Positions 27,876 to 36,386 of a stretch of DNA of 64,000 bases are shown here, piece by piece. The translations under genes and the position numbers were made by a program. Every line of letters starts with the position of its first letter. The stretch's first letter is position 1. Location of the stretch: NCBI RefSeq assembly GCF_005671395.1, contig NZ_CP040428.1, forward strand, positions 2,542,001 to 2,606,000. Direction: 5' to 3'. Below the pieces are notes generated by a model. That model ran no database searches. It was not told where the DNA came from and was given only the letters and a program-made list of their open reading frames with translations. This DNA is from Jejubacter calystegiae. Lineage in GTDB: Bacteria; Pseudomonadota; Gammaproteobacteria; Enterobacterales; Enterobacteriaceae.

Positions 27876-28680
27876 TCACCAGCCCAATCCCCGATAGCGT
27901 GATGGCTATCGACAGCAGCATTCGCAGATTAAGGGCTTCGCCCATCAATATCAGACCGCCCAGCGCTGCCAGGCAGGGGACGCTAAGCTGAAGCGTGCTG
28001 GCGGTGGTGGGGCTAAGGTGGGGCAGCAGGGAATACCAGAGCAGATAGGCAGCGCCCGAGGCCAGCGCGCCGGAAACTACCGCCAGCGTGAATCCCATGG
28101 CATCGGCGTGCAGCGCCAGGGTACTGAACAGCAGTGCCGCAACGGCCAGCGGCACGGACAGGATAAAGTTTCCTGCGGTTGCAGCGGCAGCATCCTTCAC
28201 TCTTTTACCGGTAATGCAGTAGATGGCCCAGGCGCTGCCCGCCACTATCATCATTAGCGCAGCAAACGGCGAAGGACGCCCGGCGCCGGGCAGCAGTAAC
28301 AGGCCGATACCCGCGACTGCGGCAATCATGCCGATGGTTTTTAGCGCGCTCAGCCGTTCGCCACGCAGTAGCCCCCAGCCGGTCATCACACACTGAACGG
28401 TGCCGAACAGCAGCAGAGCGCCTGCGGCGGTATCCAGCGACAGATAAGCCACGGAAAACGCGAAAACATAAACGCACAGTAGCAGCGCATTAGCGACGTT
28501 AAATTCCGGCTTCTTTTTTATCCCGGGAAGCTGCAACAGCAGGAAAAGCGCCAGGGCGCCGCTGAGCAGACGCACGCTGCTGAATGACACGGCATCGATA
28601 TGCCCTGCCTTAAGGGCCAGTCGGCACAGCAGGGAATTAGCGGCAAAGGCCATCATCGCCAGCACAATTTTGAGTATCAT
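27841..28680 (-). CDS. EamA/DMT-family exporter
   Basis: 279-aa inner-membrane exporter with about 10 membrane segments. Seen: MILKIVLAMMAFAANSLLCR start, SFSSVRLLSGALALFLLL and a second EamA repeat with LWYSLLPHLSPTTASTLQLS. The frame extends upstream to 28722, but ATG 28680 lies 9 bases after GGAAGGA and begins the first helix. Tail-to-tail overlap of 35 bases with the AraC-type regulator. Substrate unknown. Confidence 0.87.
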   Translation of the reverse strand: MILKIVLAMMAFAANSLLCRLALKAGHIDAVSFSSVRLLSGALALFLLLQLPGIKKKPEFNVANALLLCVYVFAFSVAYLSLDTAAGALLLFGTVQCVMTGWGLLRGERLSALKTIGMIAAVAGIGLLLLPGAGRPSPFAALMMIVAGSAWAIYCITGKRVKDAAAATAGNFILSVPLAVAALLFSTLALHADAMGFTLAVVSGALASGAAYLLWYSLLPHLSPTTASTLQLSVPCLAALGGLILMGEALNLRMLLSIAITLSGIGLVIISDRKSSQRS

Positions 28681-28765
28681 CAGTCCGTCCTTCCCGAAGC
28701 GTTTGCGGGCCATTTCCAGCAAACGCTACGCGATAATCAGATTCAGCTCAATTCGGATGCTACCG

Positions 28766-29485
28766 TCATTCTAATGGCGTCAGGAACAGATGTTCGCACC
28801 AGGTTTTTCGGGCGCCCAGTTTTACGGAGAGGTTAAATGCCGTCTGGCACAGATGCTGCGCCAGCCCTTCCTGACTGCGGGATTCCGTCAGCCGCGAAGC
28901 GGGGCCGGTCAGGGCGAGTGCGGCCACCAGACGATCGCCTTCGCCAAACACCGGAAGCGAAAACGCGGCAATGTGGGGATCCCGGACGCCAGCGGTGTAG
29001 AGGGGCAGTCGGGGTGTTTCGCTAAAGAGCGGTTCGTTTAATCCCCAGTGGCGTAACACCTGACCGATGGCGGAATTATCAAGGGGAAGGGACGTGCCCG
29101 GCAGACGGGTTTCCCGCAGCCCTTCAGAGGATTCAGCCCGAAACAGACACAGCCGCTGGTTATTCTCAATGACATACCAGGATGCGCTTTCGTGGGTTGC
29201 CGCCGCCAGCGCATGGAGTTCGGGCTGAACGATACTGGCCAGATGGAAGGATTGCTCGTACAGCTTTCCCAGGTACAGCAGGCGGGGGCCAAGCGTATAG
29301 ATGCCGTTCTCATGTCGGATGACATAGTTCATACGCTCCAGCGAATTCATCAGGCGATATACCGTGGTTTTATGGTAGCCGGAAAGCTGTGACAGCTCGG
29401 TCAGTGACAGTGATTCCTCCCCCGGCTTAAAACAGTCCAGCAGCGCCAGCGCCTTTTCTACGGCATTTACACCTTCATTTCCCAT
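28766..29485 (-). CDS. IclR-family transcriptional regulator
   Basis: 239-aa IclR-type regulator divergent from the aldolase operon. Seen: winged helix with NAVEKALALLDCF, SLTELSQLSGYHKTTVYRLMNSLE (about residues 28-51) and a C-terminal effector domain with YVIENNQRLCLFRAES. Its probable targets are the two promoters that share a palindrome (29623-29639 and 35025-35041), based on position and symmetry. The inducer is probably an acidic catabolite, given two anion-type MFS carriers in the locus (inference). Confidence 0.87.
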   Translation of the reverse strand: MGNEGVNAVEKALALLDCFKPGEESLSLTELSQLSGYHKTTVYRLMNSLERMNYVIRHENGIYTLGPRLLYLGKLYEQSFHLASIVQPELHALAAATHESASWYVIENNQRLCLFRAESSEGLRETRLPGTSLPLDNSAIGQVLRHWGLNEPLFSETPRLPLYTAGVRDPHIAAFSLPVFGEGDRLVAALALTGPASRLTESRSQEGLAQHLCQTAFNLSVKLGARKTWCEHLFLTPLE

Positions 29486-29613
29486 TTCGCGTTCTCCAGA
29501 TTTCTGCGGGATATAGTCTACCGTGCAAACTGTGATTTACATCGTGTTTACATCACAAATAGCGGTTTAACGCTGGCAAAGGTCAAATTATGCCTTATAT
29601 AGTAGTTTCATAA

Positions 29614-29643
29614 TGTACAACATGGTTTTACACAGTAAAACAA
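29614..29643 (+). promoter_or_regulatory. Shared operator-like element upstream of rraA-like gene
   Basis: 30-base element containing the perfect palindrome GTTTTAC-ACA-GTAAAAC. It ends 13 bases before the start codon of the RraA-like gene. The same element, with one mismatch, lies upstream of the minus-strand MFS gene at 35021-35050. This is a candidate site for the IclR-type regulator encoded next to it. Confidence 0.65.
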
Positions 29644-29656
29644 TATGGAGGCTTTT

Positions 29657-30349
29657 ATGGCAGAAAAAACGCAATCGCTGATCAATCGTACAATCACTCG
29701 TGTCTCTGCGGACGATGTCAGGCAGGCCGCTCGCTTTCAGGCGGCAATTCTGGCGGATGTGGCTGGCAGGCGCGGTACGCTGCATGGCCGGGTGAAACCG
29801 GTCGCTAATACCATGAAAGTGGCGGGCCCGGCGATTACCGTTGAGGTTCGGCCCGGGGATAACCTGGCTATTCATGCCGCGCTGGCTATTGCGCAGCCCG
29901 GAGATGTGATCGTGGTGGACGGTAAAGGCGATATCAGTTGCGCGCTGATCGGTGAAATTATGTCAACCCAGGCCGAGGCATCAGGAATCGCTGGCATCAT
30001 TATTGATGGCGCAGTTCGGGACGCCGATGCCCTGGCTGCCCGGGGCTTCCCCGTTTTTGCCGCAGGGCTGAATCCTTGCGGACCGACCAAGGCCATCGCC
30101 GGGCGGGTCAATTACCCCGTTTCGGTGGCTGGTGCCGCGATTCAGCCGGGGGATTTAATCGTGGGGGATGTCGACGGCGTGGTGGTTCTGCCCCGGGAAG
30201 AGGTATCGCTCCTGCTGGAACTGGCGCAGCAAAAGCTCGATACCGAAAACCGTCGTATTGCTGCCATTCATGAAGGGGATATCCGCGCTCCCTGGCTTGA
30301 AAAGACGCTGCGTGCTGGCGGCATGCTTGCCGAAGGGGAGACTCTGTAA
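29657..30349 (+). CDS. RraA-family aldolase/decarboxylase
   Basis: 230-aa member of the RraA fold, which includes 4-hydroxy-4-methyl-2-oxoglutarate aldolase/oxaloacetate decarboxylases. Seen: GPAITVEVRPGDNLAIHAAL (about residues 57-76), the PGDVIVVDGKGD loop, GEIMSTQAEASGI and the IDGAVRDADAL segment carrying the conserved Arg-Asp that binds substrate and metal. The ATG at 29657 lies 6 bases after GGAGG. The stop overlaps the next start by one base (TAATG). An aldolase role in the catabolic operon fits better than RNase E inhibition because of the neighbouring dehydrogenase and carriers. Confidence 0.85.
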   Translation: MAEKTQSLINRTITRVSADDVRQAARFQAAILADVAGRRGTLHGRVKPVANTMKVAGPAITVEVRPGDNLAIHAALAIAQPGDVIVVDGKGDISCALIGEIMSTQAEASGIAGIIIDGAVRDADALAARGFPVFAAGLNPCGPTKAIAGRVNYPVSVAGAAIQPGDLIVGDVDGVVVLPREEVSLLLELAQQKLDTENRRIAAIHEGDIRAPWLEKTLRAGGMLAEGETL

Positions 30350-31290
30350 TGAATCAGCGTAAAGTTATTTTAGTCACCGGAAGCGACCTGGCACCGCAGG
30401 CGCTGGCGCTTTTGCACGATTATCAGATTGTTTATGCAGGCAGACAGCCCACGGAAAAAGAGCTGGTCGCGCTGTGCTGCACCCATAATCCCGTCGCGAT
30501 TATTGTACGCTACGGCAAAATTAACGCCCGTATCATGGATGCCGCACCGGCTCTGCGGGTGATCTCCAAACACGGTAGCGGTATCGATGTTATCGATCGG
30601 GCAGCGGCGGCGGAGCGCAATATCGAAGTGCGCGCCGCGATTGGCGCCAATGCCGCTGCCGTTGCGGAACATACCTGGGCGCTGATTCTGGCCTGCGCAA
30701 AGTCGGTTCCGACCCTGGACCGGCGTCTCAGACAGGGGCATTGGGATAAATCGACGCACAAATCAACGGAACTGGCGGGCCGCACCCTGGGGCTGGTAGG
30801 GCTGGGGGCGATTGGGCGTCGCGTGGCCGTGGTCGGACAGGCTTTTGGCATGAAAGTAATAGCCTATGATCCCTGGGCGGAAACCTTCCCGGAAGGCTGC
30901 ACGTCGGTGACCTTTCCCCAACTGCTGGGCAGCGCCGATGTGATTTCGCTGCATTGCCCGCTGACCGAACAAAACAGCAAGATGATCAATGATGAAGCGC
31001 TGGCCCGGTGTCAGCCGGGAACCATTCTGGTCAACACGGCGCGCGGCGGGTTGATTGACGATGAGGCCCTGCTAAGGGCGCTGGATAACGGCACGCTCAG
31101 TTGGGCGGCGCTGGATAGTTTTACCAGCGAACCATTAACGGCCCCCCATATCTGGCAGCAGGTCGAGAATGTGATTATCTCGCCGCATATCGGCGGCGTG
31201 AGTCATGACTCCTATATCAATATGGGGTGTGCGGCAGCCAGCAACGTGCTTGAGGTGCTGGGCGAGGCGGAATGGGATGGTGTCGCATGA
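30349..31290 (+). CDS. SerA-like 2-hydroxyacid dehydrogenase
   Basis: 313-aa NAD-dependent D-2-hydroxyacid dehydrogenase resembling phosphoglycerate dehydrogenase without an ACT domain. Seen: ISKHGSGIDVIDR at the substrate loop, Rossmann motif LGLVGLGAIGRRVAVV, catalytic Arg in LVNTARGGLIDD, and the His in IISPHIGGVSHDS. It overlaps both neighbours (TAATG upstream, ATGA downstream), so it belongs to one translationally coupled operon. It probably oxidises the hydroxy acid that the RraA-like aldolase then cleaves (inference). Confidence 0.88.
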   Translation: MNQRKVILVTGSDLAPQALALLHDYQIVYAGRQPTEKELVALCCTHNPVAIIVRYGKINARIMDAAPALRVISKHGSGIDVIDRAAAAERNIEVRAAIGANAAAVAEHTWALILACAKSVPTLDRRLRQGHWDKSTHKSTELAGRTLGLVGLGAIGRRVAVVGQAFGMKVIAYDPWAETFPEGCTSVTFPQLLGSADVISLHCPLTEQNSKMINDEALARCQPGTILVNTARGGLIDDEALLRALDNGTLSWAALDSFTSEPLTAPHIWQQVENVIISPHIGGVSHDSYINMGCAAASNVLEVLGEAEWDGVA

Positions 31291-32185
31291 TCTTTCTGAC
31301 TCAGCCGGAAATTCGCCAGGCCACGATTTTTACCCGACTTCCTGACCGTTTTCGCCAGCCCGATGAGCGTAACCCCTGGTCCCAGGCCAATCGGGGCGGG
31401 CAGCCCGTTGACTCTTTTCTGGAGGGGCCGGTGTGGCACCCCTCTGGCTGCCTGTATGTCACGGATATTCCCTACGGTCGGATCTTTCGCGTTGATCCAT
31501 CCGGTGACTGGGAGCTGATTGTTCAGTATCCGGGAGAGCCTAACGGTATGAAACTGGTAGGGGAGGATACGCTGCTTATCACCGATTACCGTCACGGGCT
31601 GATGAAGCTCTGTTTATCAGAACGTACGGTAACGCCCTGGCTTTCACGGCGTAACAGCGAAAGTTTTCGCGGCGTGAATGACCTGACGATTTTACCGACC
31701 AGGGGCAGACCGGGCTGCACGATCCCACCGGGCGCGTCTACCGGCTGTCCCGGGAAGGAAAGCTCGACCTGCTGCTGGATAACTGTCCCAGCCCGAACGG
31801 GCTGGTGCTCTCGCCGGATGAAAACATTTTGTATGTAGCCATGACGCGCGGCAACTGTATCTGGCGGGTGCCGCTACAGAAGGATGGTTCGGTCAGCAAG
31901 GTCGGTCAGTTTTTTACCTCGCATGGCCCCAGTGGCCCGGATGGTCTGGCGATGAATAGCCGGGGGGAGCTGCTCATCGCTAATCCCGGTCTTGGGCGCA
32001 TCTGGCTGCTTAATGAGCTGGGTGAACCGCTGGAGATCATTACCAGCCCGGCGGGCCGTTCGACCACCAACCTCTGTTTCGGCGGTGAGGATATGCGTCA
32101 GCTATTGATTACCGAATCCGTTAGCGGCGCGATTTTGTCCTGCCCTGTGACCGTTCCCGGACAGCCCATCCCTGCCTCTCTCTGA
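31287..32185 (+). pseudogene. SMP-30/gluconolactonase gene broken by an internal deletion
   Basis: Lactonase-type beta-propeller (SMP-30/gluconolaconase family) in two frames. Frame 1 (from ATG 31287) runs normally through LEGPVWHPSGCLYVTDIPYG and GEPNGMKL to SFRGVNDLT at about 31688. The rest of the protein, from FTDQGQTGLHDPTGRVYRLS through SPNGLVLSPDENILYV to the end, continues in another frame to TGA at 32185. About eight family residues between GVNDLT and YFTDQG are missing at the junction, so this is an out-of-frame deletion rather than a single-base reading error. Product is probably inactive. Start overlaps the dehydrogenase stop. Confidence 0.8.
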
Positions 32186-32225
32186 ATAAAAAATACGGCG
32201 TCATCTGAACGCATCGGAGCTTACC

Positions 32226-33578
32226 ATGACCCTGCTATCATCAACCGAAAATATGTCGGAAAAACCGGCTATTACCCAAAATGCGCACAGCCAACTGGAT
32301 AAAAATGAATTCCAGTTGAGTGAAGCCGCAGCAAAGAAAGCGTTCACACGCATTCTGCCTTTTATCTTTATCTGCTATGTCGTCAGTTATCTGGATCGCA
32401 CCAATATCAGCTTTGCTGCGCTGGGCATGAACAGCGATCTGGGAATTACCGCCGCTCAGTTCGGTTTTGGCGCCGGTATGTTTTTTATTGGCTACTTTCT
32501 TTTTGAAATCCCCAGCAACCTTATTATGCAAAAGGTGGGCGCGCGGATTTGGATCGCCCGCATTATGATCTCATGGGGGCTAATCTCCATGGCGACCGCA
32601 TTTGTCACCGGGCCGACCAGCTTTGCGATTGCCCGCTTTTTGCTGGGCGTGGCGGAAGCCGGTTTTACGCCGGGGATCTATCTGTTTTTCACTTACTGGT
32701 TCCCGGGATCCTGGCGGGCCAAAATAACGGCGGCGTTTCTGGTCGGGATTCCTGTCGCTAATATTATTGGCGCCCCCATTTCCGGGGCGCTGATGCAAAT
32801 GACTCACCACGAATATATTCGTAACTGGCAGTGGCTGCTGTTGATTGAAGGCATACCGGCGGTTTTCCTGGGCGTGCTCTGTCTTTTTTTCCTGAGCGAT
32901 AGCCCGGAAAAGGCGCGCTGGCTGGATACCAATGAAAAACGCCTGCTGGTTCGCCGCCTTGAATCGGAGCAGAGCCGCATCGCCCAAACCCATGGCGCCA
33001 GTCTGAGCGATGCATTACGCAATCCGTTGCTGTATCTGCTGGCCTTTATTAACTTCTGCGGGATTGTGGGATCGATTGGCATAGGACTCTGGATGCCGCA
33101 AATTATTGAACAACTGGGCGTCAGCCATTCCACCACGGGATTGCTGACCGCGTTGCCCTACGTTTGCGGCGCCGTTGCAATGCTGCTTTGGGCGCGTCTG
33201 GCCCATCATTCCCGCCACCGGATTGCGTGGATTAGCAGCGCGCTGGTGATGGCGGCGCTGGCGCTGGGCTGTAGCGCGATGATTGCGGCACCTGTCGCGA
33301 AAATGCTGGCGCTGTGCATTGCCGTGAGCGGTATTTTGTCGTTCCAGGCCTCTTTCTGGGCCCTGCCGTCGGGATTCCTCACCGGCAATGCGGCTGCGGC
33401 TGGGTTAGCGATAATTGTCTCGGTGGGGAATCTGGGGGGATTCTTTGGTCCTTCGCTGATTGGCTATATCAAACAGGCGACGGATGGATTTATCTGGCCG
33501 CTGCTGGCGGTTTCCGCTGTGCTCTTTATCGGCGCACTGGCTGTTGCCACCGTCAGAGATCCCTGGAGAAACCTTTGA
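32226..33578 (+). CDS. MFS transporter, anion:cation symporter type
   Basis: 450-aa inner-membrane carrier with about 12 segments. Seen: SYLDRTNISFAALGMN after helix 1, IPSNLIMQKVGARIWIARIM and LLGVAEAGFTPGIYLF, typical of tartrate/phthalate/glucarate-type carriers. ATG 32226 has CGGAG 7 bases upstream; an internal ATG at 32256 is possible. It is the last gene of the operon and converges on a second MFS gene across a strong terminator. Probably imports the organic acid used by the operon. Confidence 0.88.
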   Translation: MTLLSSTENMSEKPAITQNAHSQLDKNEFQLSEAAAKKAFTRILPFIFICYVVSYLDRTNISFAALGMNSDLGITAAQFGFGAGMFFIGYFLFEIPSNLIMQKVGARIWIARIMISWGLISMATAFVTGPTSFAIARFLLGVAEAGFTPGIYLFFTYWFPGSWRAKITAAFLVGIPVANIIGAPISGALMQMTHHEYIRNWQWLLLIEGIPAVFLGVLCLFFLSDSPEKARWLDTNEKRLLVRRLESEQSRIAQTHGASLSDALRNPLLYLLAFINFCGIVGSIGIGLWMPQIIEQLGVSHSTTGLLTALPYVCGAVAMLLWARLAHHSRHRIAWISSALVMAALALGCSAMIAAPVAKMLALCIAVSGILSFQASFWALPSGFLTGNAAAAGLAIIVSVGNLGGFFGPSLIGYIKQATDGFIWPLLAVSAVLFIGALAVATVRDPWRNL

Positions 33579-33597
33579 ACCTGTCTGTAGGAAAGTA

Positions 33598-33623
33598 AAA
33601 AGGCGCTGAAAACAGCGCCTTTT
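33598..33623. terminator. Bidirectional terminator between two MFS genes
   Basis: A perfect 11-bp stem (AAAAGGCGCTG with CAGCGCCTTTT, loop AAAA). The A and T tracts at the ends let it serve both convergent transcripts. Confidence 0.85.
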
Positions 33624-33627
33624 ACAT

Positions 33628-34968
33628 TTACTTGCCAGCGACAGAGGCGTGGTTTTCCACCTCTACCCGCAGCGTACTTTTGCGTCCCATTATCAGCACC
33701 GCTATTCCGCCTGTCAGGCAGAGCAGGGCCAGCGGCAGCATCGCCAGGGTATGGCTGCCGGTCGCATCGTTAATCACACCGTAGACATTAACCATGATTC
33801 CCCCGCCAATCAGATTCGCCATAGCGCCAATCGCCGCCAGGCCCGCGGCAGCGGTGGAAGAGGAAAGCCAGCCGGAAGCCAGCGCCCAGAAGGGGCCTTT
33901 CATGGAGTAAGCGCCAATCAGAACCAGTGACAAAATCACCACGCTGCCCGGCAGCGAGTTTGTCATAAAGGCCGAAAGCAGCCCGCCCGCAATCAGGAAT
34001 AGCGTCAGCGCGGTATGCCAGCGGCGTTCACCGGTCCGGTCGGAGCTACGGCCCCAGACGATCATCAGAATCGATGCCAGACCATAGGGAATGCTGTTCA
34101 CCAGGCCGGTCATAAAATTGTTCAGCCCAAACGAGTGTAATAACTGAGGAGACCAGACGCTAAGGGTGGATCCCGCGGCTGAGGCACCCGCGTAAATCAG
34201 CGCCATCGCCCAGATGTGTTTATGGCGTAACAGTTGCCACAGCGAAATATGGCCGATGGCCTTACGCTGTGCGTTTTCTACCGTCATGGTATCGCTCAGC
34301 CATTTTTTCTGGGCATCCGTCAACCAGCGGGCATTTTCAGGGCGGTTGCTCAACAGGAAAAAGGCCGCGATACCCAGCAAAATGGCCGGGAATCCTTCCA
34401 GAATAAACAGCCAGTGCCAGCCGCGCATACCCAACCAGCCGTCCATGCTCAGGATCGCTCCGGAAATCGGTGAACCAATGAAATTCGCGGCGGGAATGGC
34501 GACCATAAAGGTGGCAATCACCCGGGCACGGTATTTGCCGGGTATCCAGTAGGTTAAATAGAGAATGACGCCGGGGAAGAAACCGGCTTCCGCCGCGCCC
34601 AGCAGGAAACGCAGCACGTAGAGCGTTTCAGCTCTCTGAACGAAGGCGGTGCAGATAGAAACGATCCCCCAGGAAATCATGATGCGCGAGATCCATATCT
34701 TTGCGCCAATCTTCTGCATTGCCAGATTACTGGGGACTTCAAAAATAAAATAGCCGATGAAGAACAGACTGCTGGCCAGGCCAAATACCGCTTTTGATAA
34801 TCCTAAATCTTCGTTCATCTGCAGCGAAGCCATGCCGATATTGCCGCGATCGATAATGGCTATCAGATAGCAGACGATCAGAAAAGGCAGGATACGCCAG
34901 ATAACTCGTTTGACGGTTTGCTGCTCAAGATGCTCCGCAGAAGATGCGCTATGTAACTCCTCAGACAT
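33628..34968 (-). CDS. MFS transporter, anion:cation symporter type
   Basis: 446-aa carrier, a paralogue in type of the convergent MFS gene. Seen: AIIDRGNIGMASLQMNED, VPSNLAMQKIGAKIWISRIM and LLGAAEAGFFPGVILYL. Its upstream region holds the same operator-like element as the RraA-like operon, so the two units are probably co-regulated by the local IclR protein. Two carriers in one regulon suggest two related substrates or import of precursor and product (inference). Confidence 0.88.
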   Translation of the reverse strand: MSEELHSASSAEHLEQQTVKRVIWRILPFLIVCYLIAIIDRGNIGMASLQMNEDLGLSKAVFGLASSLFFIGYFIFEVPSNLAMQKIGAKIWISRIMISWGIVSICTAFVQRAETLYVLRFLLGAAEAGFFPGVILYLTYWIPGKYRARVIATFMVAIPAANFIGSPISGAILSMDGWLGMRGWHWLFILEGFPAILLGIAAFFLLSNRPENARWLTDAQKKWLSDTMTVENAQRKAIGHISLWQLLRHKHIWAMALIYAGASAAGSTLSVWSPQLLHSFGLNNFMTGLVNSIPYGLASILMIVWGRSSDRTGERRWHTALTLFLIAGGLLSAFMTNSLPGSVVILSLVLIGAYSMKGPFWALASGWLSSSTAAAGLAAIGAMANLIGGGIMVNVYGVINDATGSHTLAMLPLALLCLTGGIAVLIMGRKSTLRVEVENHASVAGK

Positions 34969-35020
34969 GATATACCCCTAACTGGTTGATAATCCTCATC
35001 CCTAACCCGATGCGTTTCTC

Positions 35021-35061
35021 TTGTTTTACTGTGTAAAACCATGATGTACACAGTAAAATTA
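35021..35061 (-). promoter_or_regulatory. Shared operator-like element upstream of MFS gene
   Basis: On the minus strand, the 30-base element of 29614-29643 recurs with one mismatch (35021-35050), including GTTTTAC-ACA-GTAAAAC. A second imperfect copy of the half-site (TTTTACTGTGTAC) follows directly upstream at about 35047-35059, so the site looks tandem. Confidence 0.65.
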
Positions 35062-35239
35062 TTATCCTGGGAGCGGCATTTACGCACGGGGGGTTGTGAC
35101 GATGTTGGGCCCTTTGTCACAAAAATGTATCAACGATGTTTCTTATATGAGATCTGACGAGCGTTATTGCCGGGAGAAATACACAGAGGTAAGGAGGGAA
35201 TAGAGCCCTGCGCGATGAATGCGCAAGGCGGGTGAAACA

Positions 35240-35761
35240 TTACGGGGAGTCGGCTGACAGTCGCTTATAAAATATCGTGGTGCCCGCCAGACTCCCGTCG
35301 GAATTGATGGCGAAATCGGGAATACGGCCCGCTTCCTGATAGCCCAGGCTGCGGTAGAGCATCGAGGCCGGATCGCCGGTGCGGGTATCCAGCACCAGCA
35401 GGGAACGCTGTCGGGCGCGGGCCTGACGCTCCACTTCCTGCATCAGCGCTTTACCGATACCGCGCTGGCGGTAGCGGGTATCCACCATCAGCTTTTCCAC
35501 CTCGGCCCGGTGAATGCCATTCGCTTTACCGCATAGCGAAAGCTGCACGGCGCCTGTAACCTGATCTCCATCCAGCATCAGCAGCAGTTCACGATGACCG
35601 GTTTCCACATCTTCGGCCATCTGTTGCCAGTATATTTCGGCCTCTTGCGACGTCAGGGGAGCCAGAAACCCTACCGACGCGTCGCTGGCGACGCAGTCAT
35701 CAAGCAGCGCGCAAAGCGCCTGCCGCCAGGGGGTCAGGTGGGTGATTCGTTCAATGTTCAT
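35240..35761 (-). CDS. GNAT-family N-acetyltransferase
   Basis: 173-aa acetyltransferase. Seen: a central beta-strand AEVEKLMVDTRYRQRGIGKAL (about residues 92-112) with the R/Q-x-x-G-x-G/A acetyl-CoA loop QRGIGK, then VLDTRTGDPASMLYRSLGYQEAGRIPDFA at about residues 130-158, the usual C-terminal motif. Cytoplasmic, single gene. Resembles small-molecule or antibiotic-type GNATs; the acceptor is unknown. Confidence 0.87.
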   Translation of the reverse strand: MNIERITHLTPWRQALCALLDDCVASDASVGFLAPLTSQEAEIYWQQMAEDVETGHRELLLMLDGDQVTGAVQLSLCGKANGIHRAEVEKLMVDTRYRQRGIGKALMQEVERQARARQRSLLVLDTRTGDPASMLYRSLGYQEAGRIPDFAINSDGSLAGTTIFYKRLSADSP

Positions 35762-35847
35762 GCGTTAACGTTTCCACATTAATTGGCGAGGGTTAAGATT
35801 AAATTTACCTCAGCGCGGCGGCGGTGGTCATAGGGATTTCTTCTGGC

Positions 35848-36306
35848 TTAATGGCGGTGCACGCCGCCGGGATGTTCCTGATTCAGCGGGATCAGAGTGT
35901 CTTCGCTCTCTCTGGGGCGGGTCAGGGTGTGGACTATTCCACATTCGCTGACCGGCCTGCCAGATCCGCAGTGGTCGCTCAGGGTTTTAAGCTGATGTTC
36001 CAGCGCCAGCAGCTCCTGAATACGCTGCTGCACGTGGTGCAGATGCTCATTAACGATGTCGTCGATCTGGCTGCAATCCTCATCGTTACGGCTCAGCGCC
36101 TGCAACAGACCGCGAATCTCATCGTGGGTCATATCCAGAGCCCGACAGCGGCGAATAAACAGCAGTCTTTCCAGGTGGCTGCTGTCATAGTGCCGGTAAT
36201 TATTGGCGCTATCACGCAGCGGCAGGTGCAGCAGCCCCTCTTTTTCGTAGTAACGTACGGTTTCCACCGGGCAGTTTGCCTGGCGGGCCAGTTCACCAAT
36301 TTTCAT
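35848..36306 (-). CDS. MerR-family Cd/Pb-responsive regulator (PbrR/CadR type)
   Basis: 152-aa MerR regulator. Seen: winged helix MKIGELARQANCPVETVRYY, dimerisation helix and the three sensor cysteines C78, C113 and C122 in the Cd/Pb arrangement rather than the ZntR pattern, with a His-containing tail ending HPGGVHRH. It is divergent from zntA, whose promoter carries a MerR-type dyad. In E. coli zntA is controlled by an unlinked ZntR; here a different sensor sits beside it. The name pbrR or cadR is not certain, so no symbol is given. Confidence 0.88.
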   Translation of the reverse strand: MKIGELARQANCPVETVRYYEKEGLLHLPLRDSANNYRHYDSSHLERLLFIRRCRALDMTHDEIRGLLQALSRNDEDCSQIDDIVNEHLHHVQQRIQELLALEHQLKTLSDHCGSGRPVSECGIVHTLTRPRESEDTLIPLNQEHPGGVHRH

Positions 36307-36323
36307 TTGTCGCTCTCCCGGGG

Positions 36324-36354
36324 TTGACCCTGTAGTGACTTCAGGGTTTGTAAT
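36324..36354 (+). promoter_or_regulatory. MerR-type promoter of zntA
   Basis: -35 TTGACC (36324-36329) and -10 TGTAAT (36349-36354) are separated by 19 bases, the stretched spacer typical of MerR-controlled promoters. Between them is the dyad ACCCTGTAG...CTTCAGGGT, the usual operator shape. The start codon of zntA lies 33 bases beyond the -10 box. Confidence 0.85.
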
Positions 36355-36386
36355 GACCAGTATAGAGAACCGACGGGACGAAGAAA

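Noticed and set aside
35824-36327. 167-codon plus-strand frame opposite the MerR-type gene
   Set aside because: Antisense shadow; the minus-strand regulator has clear MerR motifs.
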